Notes: a model not told the origin generated them from the letters alone. A DNA stretch of 64,000 nucleotides from Eutypa lata (GCA_022661535.1 JAKULF010000004.1:2542001-2606000), one strand, 5' to 3'. Shown: positions 39,937 through 50,618, numbered from the stretch's first letter. Numbers and translations: made by a program.

Positions 39937-40310
39937 AGTAAGTCCCAGGATCTGTACCTGTTATATATAGCACAGCGCTATTTATGTTTTGCCGAGAAAC
40001 CTGACAGGATAGATGCGTTTTGATAGCGTAAATCTGTCTGCTAGTTTGTGGAATACATGCCTGGTTGTGGATCTGCTCCCTTGTATTGTTGCGCATCGGA
40101 AAGTGAACGAGGCAATGGAATGAACTTCCCGAAATATCCCTATGGGGTGAGTTCTAAACATACATACAGGAAGTCATAGGCACTCTTTACATGTATGTAT
40201 GTATGTATGTATGTATTCGGCAGTCAGTGAGCTAATTAGCCAGTCAGTATAGTTGACCAGCCAACTAGGCATCATATAAGTGTTAATAACACATCAACCT
40301 TTCAACAATC
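39937..40310. other. Intergenic region with (ATGT)n
   Basis: 3' flank of the hydrolase gene. A tetranucleotide ATGT microsatellite occupies 40191-40215. No gene. Confidence 0.55.
40191..40215. repeat. (ATGT)n microsatellite
   Basis: Six uninterrupted ATGT units about 100 bases upstream of the tRNA-like element. Confidence 0.9.
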
Positions 40311-40509
40311 AAAAGCCAGGTTAGTGTAGTGGTAACACGTCCAAAAGAACAATTGAAGACCTCGGGTTCGATGCCCTGTGGCTGCACCAATGTGCACCAC
40401 AATAAAATCCGGGTGCCTTTTCACACCCTGTGAGAATATTCCACCTCCACAGAACGGCAAAAGAAGACCCAGGTTCGAATCCTGGACCAGGCAATATTTT
40501 TTTTTAATT
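40311..40509 (+). repeat. tRNA-like element, candidate SINE or tRNA pseudogene pair
   Basis: The left part (about 40314-40384) is tRNA-sized. It has an A-box-like TAGTGTAGTGG at 40322-40332, a perfect B-box GGTTCGATGCC at 40365-40375, and pairable ends (AGCCA with TGGCT). Its anticodon stem is poor, so I do not call a functional tRNA. The right part has a second perfect B-box GGTTCGAATCC at 40472-40482 within a flawless 5-bp T-arm, followed by ACCAGGCA and a T-run at 40497-40505, which is a Pol III terminator. Only the right half of a second tRNA is recognisable. A two-module Pol III unit of about 195 bp fits a fungal tRNA-derived SINE or a dimeric tRNA relic. Copy number cannot be judged here. 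Confidence 0.45.
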
Positions 40510-40971
40510 TCTTTGCCCCCTTTTTTATTTTTGAGGGTAGTGGAGTTTCTCTTCCTCCTCTTAGTAATCGTCATGATCGGCTTACTCTTCGGTTTACCCA
40601 TGGCTCATCCATGACTTAGGTTAAAGAGATCGTTCATTCGCTCAACCCTCATTCCAATCCTTGGGGGCCGTCATTCTGTACACACTGCTTTGGTCTTGAC
40701 TGGAGGATATAATCTCGTGAATAACCATCAACCAGGACGAGTCGCTGCAAGGGTGTGTAGTATGATATCGTAAAGATATTGTAAGCGCCCACTAATGCGG
40801 TAGCTTGGTGTTAACTCTCTGCTTTAAGCTAAGTATCACGGCATAATTCTGACCAACTACTAGGGATGTTAGAGCGTTACTTGAGCCTCTACTCTTAGTA
40901 TGGCTTTTATCTAATAAACATGGGACGGATAAATGATCATATGATAGGAATTCTCCTCTTCACTTACTCGT
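40510..40971. other. Intergenic region
   Basis: Between the tRNA-like element and the 3' end of the HET gene. No supported gene. Confidence 0.5.
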
Positions 40972-42990
40972 CTACTGCAAGTATATCTCCTGTTCACTGC
41001 CCCTATAACGCTCCATCGCCTCTCCATCCATAAGCCCATGCACATAACAATCGCCAATCAACTGATGGCATTGTTTGTGCCCGATGGATGGAATATCACT
41101 CTCCCCAGCCGGGCGGAGAACGAAAGGGGTGCAACCCCCCACAAGAACGTAAACACTGTCCCCAACTACCGTGCTCGACGGCCCAAGGCCCATATACCCG
41201 GTGCTTGTGACGAAAAGCCTGCAGCCCATTGTAGCCGAAACTATCGCGTAATCGACAGTAACCAGATTGTACCCCGTGTCATCAGGGGCCTCGTTCAGCC
41301 CCGTAGCCGAATGTTCCCCCATCCACTGCGCCTTGCACCTGTCCACATAATCCACAGGTGCCCTCCTATATGTCCTCTCCCTAGATGACACGCTCGCCTC
41401 ATCCGCCTCGCCTCCGGCTTGTATATTGGAATTATCTATGTGCTGTACCGTATCCATGCATATAGTGCGCCAATATGCATCCATCCGGGCGGTTTCCGTC
41501 CCGTGTCGACAACTCATCGAGGGATCCTCCATAGCGCGCTTTTGCCAGCTTTGAAACGCCTGCTGGCACTTCACTGAGTCGCTATACCCCATGACATTTT
41601 CCGCTGCCGTGACTTCGCCACAGAACACACCATTGAGCGCCAAGAACTTGTCGCCGAAAAATCGCACGCTTGGCTTCATGCCGTTGGATGCATTGTACAA
41701 TGGTATGCGTTGCAACCGCTCCAGCTCGTATTTCCGAGGGCTGTAGGTCCAGTCGGGAACCCAACTCGGCAGGTTTTTGAGCCTTTTCTTCTCCGTGTGG
41801 CTCATCAGGACACGAAGAGACTCGTCGACAGCGATCAGTTTCTCTACCACGGTTCGGTATGTCATCTCTGGCGTCCAATGGTACTCGGCACTGATTTGGC
41901 TCTGTTTGCCCCAATTCTTAGTCAGAGAAAGTAGTGCGAACACCTTGTCCCTGTCATCAGTAGATTTGCGGTTCCGGAACTTCCACAGCAATCCCAATAA
42001 AGAGGTTTCGTCGGTATTTCTGGATTCCGAAGTCTGCCTCCAGATTTGCCTCAAATCGTCAAGGTCGTTGACTTTCCTAGCGAACTCCTCCATATACGCC
42101 CTCTCATCCCTTGGAATCTCCGCGTGATGGCTTGCACAGCAAGGCAGTCTTCGGTGGAGGTCGTAGGTCTTTGCTGCCTGGGCGAACATCCCCCAGGGCG
42201 CAGCGTACTTTCCACAGTACAGTATGACCTCCTGGGGAAGTACCAGCTCTTGGACGACCCATTGCCGATCCCACCAGGCTGCTTTCATAATATTATTCAG
42301 GGCCTTGATGATCTTGCCGCGCCCGCGAGACTCCGAGAAGATCGGGATTTCCTTGCTCGTGACATGCTTGTTCTGGGCTAGCAGGTTGATCAAGCAGTAA
42401 GCACCCATGACGAAATCAATCGGCTTGGTATATCTCAAAGCAAGCGGGAGACTGTAGTGCGTCTTCAAAGCTCTTTCATACGCGGCCGTCCTGGCCATAT
42501 CTTCCTCATGAGCAACCACATCCGAATCGATTCGATTCTGGCGGTCGGTGAGCCAAACGCATCGGACATCCCGTTCACCAGCTTGCACCTCCCCTCCAGG
42601 AACATCTCCCAGCCATACGAGCACTCTTCCGCATTGGAGATAGATGTCCTTCATCAGAGCAACCTGCTCATTCCGCTCCTGGATGCTATTCTGATTGATA
42701 CTGATGGCATCCGCCCACATAACTCTTGGTTGTTCCGTACTTCGCACATGTCGCAGGGCCGAAGTGAGGCTGGCGCTCACTTTGATTTCGTGGCCGTTCA
42801 GGACGATTGGCTCAGAGTCTATAGTGGAACCCCATACGTAGGATAGCGCTTCGAACTCGGGTTTCACCTCTAGTGAAGTGACTGTAAGCCTGCAATCGAT
42901 TCGGTCATCCCATTGACCTGGTTGAAGCTCAACTACTCGTATCTGCTGAAGATGGGCTTGAAGTGGAAGTGGAGCATAGATTGGATCCAT
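40972..42990 (-). CDS. HET-domain (heterokaryon incompatibility) protein
   Basis: Intronless frame of 672 residues. The HET domain begins near residue 45 with the classic FEALSYVWG, then LNGHEIKVSASLTSALRHVR, MWADAISINQNSIQERNEQV and VLVWLGD. The C-terminal part shows the usual tail of this family (GCRLFVTSTGYMGLGP, then VLVGGCTPFVLRP and an LIGDCYVHGLMDGEA strand). HET proteins trigger cell death after fusion of incompatible hyphae in some cases; most genomic copies have no known partner. No NACHT, WD40 or other sensor domain is fused, so the role (allorecognition versus general defence) cannot be assigned. It looks intact. Confidence 0.93.
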   Translation of the reverse strand: MDPIYAPLPLQAHLQQIRVVELQPGQWDDRIDCRLTVTSLEVKPEFEALSYVWGSTIDSEPIVLNGHEIKVSASLTSALRHVRSTEQPRVMWADAISINQNSIQERNEQVALMKDIYLQCGRVLVWLGDVPGGEVQAGERDVRCVWLTDRQNRIDSDVVAHEEDMARTAAYERALKTHYSLPLALRYTKPIDFVMGAYCLINLLAQNKHVTSKEIPIFSESRGRGKIIKALNNIMKAAWWDRQWVVQELVLPQEVILYCGKYAAPWGMFAQAAKTYDLHRRLPCCASHHAEIPRDERAYMEEFARKVNDLDDLRQIWRQTSESRNTDETSLLGLLWKFRNRKSTDDRDKVFALLSLTKNWGKQSQISAEYHWTPEMTYRTVVEKLIAVDESLRVLMSHTEKKRLKNLPSWVPDWTYSPRKYELERLQRIPLYNASNGMKPSVRFFGDKFLALNGVFCGEVTAAENVMGYSDSVKCQQAFQSWQKRAMEDPSMSCRHGTETARMDAYWRTICMDTVQHIDNSNIQAGGEADEASVSSRERTYRRAPVDYVDRCKAQWMGEHSATGLNEAPDDTGYNLVTVDYAIVSATMGCRLFVTSTGYMGLGPSSTVVGDSVYVLVGGCTPFVLRPAGESDIPSIGHKQCHQLIGDCYVHGLMDGEAMERYRGSEQEIYLQ

Positions 42991-44407
42991 GGTCGAGCAA
43001 GGAGTCTTACTCTTATGAAAGGTGTAGCATGCTTGTATGGTTTTGTTAGTCGCTGACTTTGCTTAGGGCAACGGTGTTATGCCTTGGCCGTTGTTTATTT
43101 CTTGCTGAAGCTTTCTTTACAGACAATTGATTTGATCATGAATGCTATTTTGAGTTGGTACTGTGTCTTATGCGGGGTCTTCACCTTAAATATAAGTACA
43201 GCAAATCTTTTATATAGTGAACACCTTGAAAAACTCGATTTGAGATCGCTATAAATGCTTGCTGTGTGTGGTAAATTCACCTTACTATATAAGTCAGATG
43301 AATATAACCACCCAAAATACAGGGGTTCAGGGTAAATTTACCGAATATAACCCGTGCAGCTTTACCTAAACCCCTTTTATATGCGTATGGGTATTTCGAT
43401 GGTGCTCTCTTATTACCCCCACGCACTCACTTCCACACCTAAATAACGACTAAATCATATCTTCAGAGATTAGTAATGAGATGTTAAACGACATGGAGGT
43501 ACTACCTGTCAAACAAATACTAGACGGATTTTCACAGCTGACGTCTCTTTCTCCTTTGAAACTGGCTAGGATAGTATTTCAACCAAGGCAAACTAGTTCT
43601 TCTCTTCCTCTAAACCTCAGCCATTAAACAGGCAAAGGAAATTCAATGGGGTGCACCAGGAATTAGAGTACTATGAGAGTGGTAATATGATGGTATTAGG
43701 ACAGAACAAGTTACGTATAGCGGGTTGCCTATGGCTCATCCATTGAAATGTGAGCATTAGGCAACTTAGCTCGACATCAAGGGATAAAGAATACACCATG
43801 TTTGCAGACCATGAAAAAAATCAAGATTTCTGGGAGTATATTGACACTGGCTCTCGATTAGACTCGCACCTGAGCAGCAAAAGTATCCGAAGTACCCCTG
43901 ACAAATGTCTGTCCCATTAGTATTGTAGTACAACGAAGATTTAAGTATGTCATTTTCTTTATACTAGCCACAATAAGTAGGGCATGGAGTAACATTGAAT
44001 ACCAATATCGCCAGTAGAGGAGGAAATCAAGCGAGCTCTAATTCAATAGAGACCCGTGGAAGGTAGTTCCTGTATAACAGTCTCATGGGCTAATTATTGT
44101 TACACAACACCTTCCACCAACAGGCTCATCCGTCATAATTATCCCCCAACCAAGTTCTTCGGGTAAGGATGGGATACTACAACTGGGACGCAGCTTTGCC
44201 AGCTTACGACGGAGCTCGCATTTATGTAACTAGGGATAGGAGGTACAGGTGCTTGGAGGAATATAAGCACCACCCGAAGTCCTGCTGTCGAGGTTCATTT
44301 AACATAAATATAGGTCGAAAACAAAGAGACCTTCGGCTTTAATCCCTATTGCTGCTATTATATGCTTTAGCTGTCGATTCCGTTCTTTTCTCTCTTTCGC
44401 TGCAGAT
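42991..44407. other. Intergenic region
   Basis: AT-rich 1.4 kb with no open frame above 61 codons. It contains the promoters of the HET gene (-) and the cysteine-rich peptide gene (+); an AT-rich ATAAATATA stretch about 100 bases before the latter could act as a TATA element. Confidence 0.5.
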
Positions 44408-44632
44408 ATGAAAATAACCACCGGCTTATCAACCGTTGTCGCCTTCCTGGCTGCTTCCATTTCAGGAACTGTGCGCAATGGCGATCCTTGCACAGGAATA
44501 GGCTATGACTGCAGCAGCGACTTCGATGATATCATGGTGTGTGACGGCAGACATTGGGTGCTCGCGGCCCATTGCTGCGTGGCTCGTTGCGTCTGGCCAT
44601 ATGGAGATCCAACTCCTTGGTGCAATTGCTAA
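44408..44632 (+). CDS. Small secreted cysteine-rich protein
   Basis: 74 residues, single exon. Residues 1 to about 20 form a signal peptide (Lys followed by a hydrophobic core, then a small-residue cleavage zone ISGT). The mature part of about 53 residues has eight cysteines in the order C-x6-C-x9-C-x10-CC-x3-C-x10-C-x-C, an even number suited to four disulphides. Tryptophans and an acidic loop (SSDFDD) are the other features. Size, secretion signal and cysteine content match the general profile of fungal effector-like or cell-wall-associated small secreted proteins. I do not recognise a named family and assign no activity. The ATG follows GCTGCAG, which could be a leader-intron acceptor. Confidence 0.7.
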   Translation: MKITTGLSTVVAFLAASISGTVRNGDPCTGIGYDCSSDFDDIMVCDGRHWVLAAHCCVARCVWPYGDPTPWCNC

Positions 44633-45574
44633 AAGCGAAACTACCTAGCGCTGGTTAGTTGAAGGACTTCTCGTTGTCACTTATCATTACCGACCTTCGC
44701 TAATGTTCTAAGCAGATGACGTCGAACAAACATTTTTGATGATTGTATAGGATTATAATGGAGTAAATTTGGAAGTTGTATTGGTTACAAAACTTGGTTG
44801 GAAAGCTTGCGGTTCGATGGAGATATGTAGCTGTTTTTATACACTCGTTTACTCCCCTAAATACTAATTATAGTACCTGTAGCCTAGAGATATGCAAAAA
44901 TTTAAAACTTACCCTGGAATCGTAGACTATGTTTTACATTCTACGTTGTGTAATCGGTCATTATCTAGGGGCAACCAAGGAAAATCAGACTTAATATTTT
45001 CGATGTAGTTTATTGTAGTCAACGAATAGTATGAGTGACTCGGCGATGGAGGTGAGCAGTCCGAAGACCTCGCTGTCTAGCTCTTGGCTAACGGCTGAGG
45101 TCGAAGGAGGTGCCATTGTTCGGTGTGGACATCTAGATAGTTCCGTGTAGGGAAAATAATAGAAAAATTCAACCTATTTTGGCGAATAAATTTTTTTTCC
45201 AAAGGAAAAGAACGTGTAGGTGAATGGGTACGTGTGCATGTGAGTGACGCCGTGTTTGCTGCCATGTTTCTCCGCACATACCTTACTGGGTGCGTATGTA
45301 GTGTTTGGGTGTTTGGAAAGTAATTGTTTCTTCTCGAAGGTCAATTATAAGTACTTAAAAACTAGGTATACAAGAAAATTGTATACATAGACGAGAGTCA
45401 GACCCTCCTCTGGCATAGAATGGTACACTATCTTACATATCTAACACAAGAGAGTCGCAATTACCACCAGCTGCCATCTTCCCGCCTATGCGCCTCCACC
45501 CTCGATCCATAAACGCTGCCATAGAGCAGCACTCGCAACCCCCTGACAGAAAAGCAACATCGGGGGACGGATTA
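44633..45574. other. Intergenic region
   Basis: 3' flanks of the cysteine-rich gene (+) and the AT-hook gene (-). No supported gene. Confidence 0.5.
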
Positions 45575-46987
45575 TTAATGCCAACGTGCGACTCGAGCGT
45601 GCTCGTAAGCAGCCCCTGAAAAGCTCGACCAAGATTTGGAACTGCTCCGTGGCCTTCCCGATACTTTCCGCGCAGTAAAGGACACGTCGCTGTCAACAAA
45701 CTCCATGTCCGTCTTCCCGGTGAAACGGGCATACTTGGAGTTATCAAATTGGATGACACCTTCTTCCGCCTCGTCTATAATCTGCCCTTCTCCCGTCTCC
45801 CTGCCCTTCCACTTGAAGAAAAACTTCAGTGGCTGCGTAGGAGAGCTTTTGGCCTTCTTCGGAGGCCGGCCTCTGCCACGGGGCGCGGCGGGCGCCTTCC
45901 TCTTCGAACCCGCCGCGGGTTGATCTTCTTCTTCTTCCTCCTTCTCTTCCTCGTTGCTGTCATAATCGGTGCTCTCGTCCTCGTCCTCGCCGTACAAATC
46001 TTCTTCTTTCTCTAGTTCGGCACAATACTGATCTAGCATAGCTTTTTGATCACACAAAATCATGATCCCCTCGATGATCCCGAAATCGAAGTGAGCTTCG
46101 AAAACGCCAGGGTTGTCGGTCTCACACACGTCTAATGACAGGTCCTCCACATCATTAGACCACCCACTCTCGATGGTCTCACAATCGACAATGTATTCCC
46201 CGACAGGTGACCAAAGTTTCTTGCCCTTGGCCTTCTGCGCCTCTCGCAAGTAGTCGGAATGCATGGATTTGCGCTCCTTGTCGCGGGCATCCATCTCCTG
46301 CTTTCTTTCGCGCTCCTCTTTCTTCCTTTCACGCTCCACCTTGTCCCAATGGCCGGCGACCTCGCGTGCTACGGCGGCCCGGTCCCATCCAATGTACAGA
46401 GTATTCGGCACAAAAGTGAAGTGCAAGCCGCCGACTTTCTTAGCAGCTTCGATGACCTTTCCCTTCCGGTAATCACTGATAGGCACAGCGAGGACGTCTG
46501 TTGTCTTTGTCCGATCCGGCTTGCCTGAGATGTCGAGGAAATACCTCACGATTGTGGCGTCTGGATAGGATTCTGCCATCTCCTTCAGCGGAAGCTGATT
46601 ATACCACTCGGCAGCCATTTGTTGCCTTAGGTTTTCGATATGATCAGGCACTTTGTCCATCTGTGTATGTTAGTACGGTAGGCTTTTAGGTATACCGTGC
46701 CACAGAGACAACAACGACGCTCTTACCTTTCCAGCGAGGAGCATCTTCTTGAGAAGATTGGTGCCAATGCCCTGTAACTCACGCTCGTCGTATTCAATAC
46801 CGTAATGCTTCAGCTGGCTTTTCACATAGTCGTGGTCTTCCCTGAGTTTTCTGTTCGCTTCTGGAGTAAGCCTGGGGAGAAACATGCTGCGGAGGGCATC
46901 GGGGCTGGCTCGCTCGACATTGCTGCGCACTGGCCGAAATCTATCGTAATTGAATTCAAAACCGCCTCGGACAATTGGCTTGAACAT
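45575..46987 (-). CDS. AT-hook protein of unknown family
   Basis: Two exons on the minus strand, 46987-46727 and 46660-45575, give 448 residues. A Met five codons upstream at 47002 is an alternative start. The 66-nt intron is in phase 0. The protein has a folded-looking N-terminal part (YDRFRPVRSN onwards), a highly charged coiled-coil segment rich in ERKKEERERK, a second folded block (LWSPVGEYIVDCETIESGW), a long acidic stretch, and an AT-hook RGRGRPPKK embedded in a basic region near residue 350. A final conserved-looking module (FFFKWKGRETGEGQI) follows. Nuclear, DNA-minor-groove binding is implied by the AT-hook; beyond that I do not recognise it. Confidence 0.8.
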
Positions 46988-47715
46988 TTTGATGAAAAGC
47001 AATTATATGCGTGCGACTATAAGCGGGTTCCAAGAGATGCCTCATCAAGACCTGGGAGGCGGCTAGGTAACTACAAGGCGGGCTGCGAATATTTTGGTGG
47101 CCTGGTGCAGTTCATGCCCCTCCTTCTGTTCTCATGATTTTAATTTGAAATTTCAAGGCCACAAGGTGAAATTGGCCCCTACCTAGGGTTAGAGCCTTGG
47201 GCAATAGCCAGCTCGTGAGGCATTGACCCAAATCCAGCTTGTTGTACGTTTACTTAGCACTGTAGACTAACCTTCACTTCACATATTTGTAACCTGCTAC
47301 AAGGATAGAGAATTGACACACAGGTATGTATAATGTATATTGAAGTATCGAGAGATAATTGGTATATATATTCTAGAGCTTATACGTATAATGTTTTGAT
47401 ATGCCCCTGTAAATATAATATTGTACGGTATACTTCGTAGTTGCCTATGTACAAACCTGGAGTGTAGTTAGCAGTTAGTTAGGTATCACTACAAGTCTTA
47501 ACCAGGCTTAGGTAGCTTATATAAGCACAGCCCCACAATCTCTTGGGCTTCCCCAACTGCCGGAATTGCTTAGTTTATAGTTGGTCAACCAATGGAAGGA
47601 CACCATACAACTCGTATATTGTTCCCTGTAACTCGGCGTGCAATTCTTCAATTTGATACGCACCTTTATAGATAGAAGAACCCGCACCAAATTACGTCGC
47701 AGCGCGCACTTGACG
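46988..47715. other. Divergent promoter region
   Basis: 0.7 kb between the AT-hook gene (-) and MED31 (+). Open frames up to 110 codons extend into the AT-hook exon and are shadows. No other feature. Confidence 0.5.
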
Positions 47716-48159
47716 ATGCAGTCCACGGCTTCCCCCAACGATGTGCAGATGGGCGATGCTCCTCCGCAGCTGGGAGAGAACGAACCTAAGTACGGAGGCT
47801 ACTCGCGCTTCGAGCTGGAGCTTGAGGTTAGATAGAGCTAGACATCTCCCTCGGCATGACGTTTTGTATTGCTGACATCGTCACAGTTCGTACAATCGCT
47901 CGCGAACCCGTATTACCTGAATTACCTCGCATCCCAGAAGTACCTGACCGAACCGGCATTCGTCGCCTACCTAGCTTACCTCCAATACTGGAAGCGACCG
48001 CCCTACCTCAAGTACCTAACGTATCCCGGTCCGACCTTGAAGCATCTCGAGCTCCTTCAGCAAGAGAGGTTTCGACAGGAGATTATCAGTCCCGAATTAG
48101 TGCAGCTTCTTGTGACGGAAGGCATCAAGGCCTCGGTCGAGTGGCATAAAGAAGAATGA
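47716..48159 (+). CDS. MED31: Mediator complex subunit 31
   Basis: Two exons, 47716-47826 and 47887-48159, give 127 residues; the 60-nt intron starts GTTAGA and is in phase 0. Splicing restores the MED31 signature RFELELEFVQSLANPYYLNYLA, followed by YLTEPAFVAYLAYLQYWKRPPYLKYLTYP and LELLQQERFRQEI, matching Soh1/Med31 along its whole core. MED31 sits in the middle module of Mediator and aids Pol II transcription. The start is the Met giving a short Ser/Pro/Gly N-terminal extension typical of fungi. Convergent with RPC11, about 260 bp away. Confidence 0.96.
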
Positions 48160-48423
48160 TAGATCGCCGGTCATATCAACGACGAAATACGATACGTACG
48201 AGAATACCAACGAGAAGCGACTGGTTCACGAGCGCATTAAGAACATGGATGGAAAAACTACAGAAGCTAGGGTATCAATTACTATTAGCTAATCGCAATA
48301 CACGGGACAATCCTAAGGAACCGACAAAGCTTCTCGTAACGATCATAGCTACCGGAACGCCTTTTTATTTTCCATCGTAAAACGCCACGCAAAGCAATCT
48401 TTTCCCCATAGTACTTTCCCCCA

Positions 48424-48932
48424 TCAGTTCTCTCTCCATCGATGGCCACAAGACATGCACTACGTTCATCCGTCAGTCAGTTCAAACATATCCCCACAAC
48501 CGCCGCCGCCAACCGAAGGAAGATATATAAATATACGTATGTATGCATACCTTGAAGAAACTAGTCATGGGTTCGTCGGCGCTGCGGATCTGCAGCTGGT
48601 AGAAGGCAGCTTCGTTGCCGTTGCAACCGGCACCAGCGCACTGGACGGCGATCTTGTCGGCGTTATCCCAGGCGCCGGGCCCGCCGAAGACATCCTCACG
48701 CTCCTTCTTCTTGAACGTGCGCCGCGAGAATAAGGGCGCTTCGATGGCGCACTGGTATGGGCAGGTGCGGCATTCGAGGCGGTTGCGGCCGCTCTCGGGC
48801 GACGGCGACACGGTCAGGATGTTGCTACAATGGGGGCAGACTATATATACGTAGGTATATCGAGGTATGAGTCAGCAGAGAAGACTTAATTATGGAGGGA
48901 TGTAGGGTTGTAGGTAGCATACAAAGAAGCAT
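48424..48932 (-). CDS. RPC11: DNA-directed RNA polymerase III subunit RPC10/Rpc11
   Basis: Three exons on the minus strand, 48932-48923 (10 nt), 48840-48551 and 48459-48424 (36 nt), give 111 residues, the standard Rpc11 length. The N-terminal zinc ribbon (MLLFCPHCSNILTV, then CRTCPYQ) and the C-terminal TFIIS-like ribbon are both complete only after splicing. The conserved acidic loop QIRSADEPMT is present, and the last exon supplies CMSCGHRWREN with the final two zinc ligands. The subunit provides RNA cleavage and termination/reinitiation functions of Pol III. Without the two splices the frame lacks zinc ligands at both ends, which strongly supports this model. Confidence 0.95.
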
Positions 48933-49537
48933 TTTCACTCAGCTCTCCCTCTTCTCACCAGGGAACGAACGTGATTTTATTTCTGGTGTTTTCCAGGACT
49001 ATGTTACGGTAGTTCCGTCTTGAATATAAAATGCCGTAATTGAATGATTGGGCGACGACGAGCTCAATAGAGAGAAAAGGACACTGAATGGCCTGAATCA
49101 AAATTTTAGTGGATCTCGAAGGAGGATCTCTTATCGATTTCAATGGCTGGCTGAGTTGGACGGACGGCCAAGCTTTGACGCGGGGCCCTCGTCTCGTCCA
49201 AGGAATTCCATACCACAAGGGACCACTCAGGGCCTGGCCGTACGTATGCAAGCCCCGCGCTTGTTGCAGTTGTAGGTACCCAAACGTAACGTCGGTTGGT
49301 GTGGGTTGTTGAATCAAACATCATATCACAGCCACCTCCATTCAGCTGTCAGTTTACCTAAGCGTTAAGAAACAAACAAAGACGAATAAACTAGGTAGCC
49401 ACACTCTTTTTTTACTCTCCTTCGTTGTGATTACATCATACAAGTAAAACCAACAAACTCGATCTATTTATCTTAGATTCGAAGTTGTCTGTACATACAG
49501 CAGTGACGAGGGCAAGCACCCCGCCATTCCAGTCTCC

Positions 49538-49573
<36 letters not shown>

Positions 49574-49671
49574 CGTCCGTCTTCGGCAGAGAACCAAACA
49601 ACCCAACTGCATAACTGAACACCTAAGGCTGTGTGTCCTGTGTGCCTCGTCAGCTATTACTGTGGCCCAAT
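48933..49671. other. Divergent promoter region with a CTGT/CCGT microsatellite
   Basis: Upstream of RPC11 (-) and the ankyrin gene (+). No supported gene. The main landmark is the tetranucleotide repeat listed separately. Confidence 0.5.
49537..49580. repeat. (CTGT)n followed by (CCGT)n microsatellite
   Basis: Eight CTGT units at 49537-49568, then three CCGT units, ending about 90 bases before the ankyrin-repeat gene's ATG, so probably in its leader or core promoter. Confidence 0.9.
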
Positions 49672-50618
49672 ATGGCGGACGATCACGAGCACGAGGTTCG
49701 TTCCTTTCCCCGTCCTCCCTACGTATAACCGTCCCAGTACAATTTGAATGGGTTGAATAGAGTAACAATTGACATTAATTTGGGTTTATACAGGGTGCCT
49801 CCGTAAAGGAGCAACTCGTCGAGGCCTGCCGCCGGAATAACGTCGACCTGCTGCAGGAGATCATCTCCAACTGCAAGAACGACGATGAGATATCTAACAT
49901 CCTGAACAACACCACGACCGTCATGGGAAACCATCTCTATCACGAGGCGGCGCTGCAGGGGAACTGTGCGTACATATACACACACATATATATATAACCT
50001 TACCTTAAACCCTCTTACCCGTCCATTCGTTCATGTAATCATATATATCAGGAAAGGGGAAAAGAGAAAAAGAAAGAGAGAAGCTAACGAAGGACAACAA
50101 AAAAAAACACAGACGAAGTGATCGACCACCTCCTCGACCAGCCCAACTTCGAGTGCGACCCGACGAACCGCTCGGACGGCGACACGCCGCTGCACAGCGC
50201 CATCCGCTGGATCAACAGCGAGCCGCCGGCGCAGCGCGAGTTCGGCAACGCCCTCGTCGAGATGATGCTGGAGGCCGGGTCCAGCACGCGGGTCCGCAAC
50301 CGGGCGCGCCTGACCCCCTACCAGCTCGTCGACCCCCGCAACAAGAACCTGCGCGACCTCATACAGCGCCACGAGTACGCCGCCCTGAACGCGGGCGATT
50401 TCGTCGATGCCGGGGAGGTCAAGAAGCCTGTTGGTGCTGCTGATGCGAAGAAGAAGTCGGGTGGTGGTGGTGGTGGTGCAAGTGCGTTCGTAGATGCGAG
50501 GGATGATGGTGATGATGATAGTGAGGATGACTACGATGATGATGCCGAGTTTAGCGGAAGCGATGAGGATGAGAGGGCCGAGTTCGAGAGGAGGAAAGCT
50601 GCTAAGAAGGGGCGGTAG
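49672..50618 (+). CDS. Ankyrin-repeat protein with acidic C-terminus
   Basis: Three exons, 49672-49695 (24 nt), 49794-49965 and 50113-50618, give 233 residues; introns are 98 and 147 nt. An N-terminal helical pair (VKEQLVEACRRNNVDLLQEI), a HLYHEAALQGN helix, a YEVIDHLL helix and DGDTPLHSAIRWIN mark ankyrin repeats; the region LEAGSSTRVRNRARLTPYQLVD completes the last one. The tail is a Gly run then a long Asp/Glu-rich stretch ending in basic RRKAAKKGR. This layout resembles small fungal ankyrin chaperone or adaptor proteins such as Yar1, but I cannot assign orthology. Confidence 0.85.

Noticed and set aside
40314..40384. A functional tRNA gene
   Set aside because: A and B boxes and pairable ends are present, but the anticodon stem pairs poorly and the acceptor stem is incomplete, so I list it as part of a tRNA-like element instead.
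40302..40601. 99-codon minus-strand frame over the tRNA-like element
   Set aside because: Reading such as QDSNLG and GHRTRG is what antisense translation of tRNA B boxes gives. The RNA-type features explain the sequence better than a protein.
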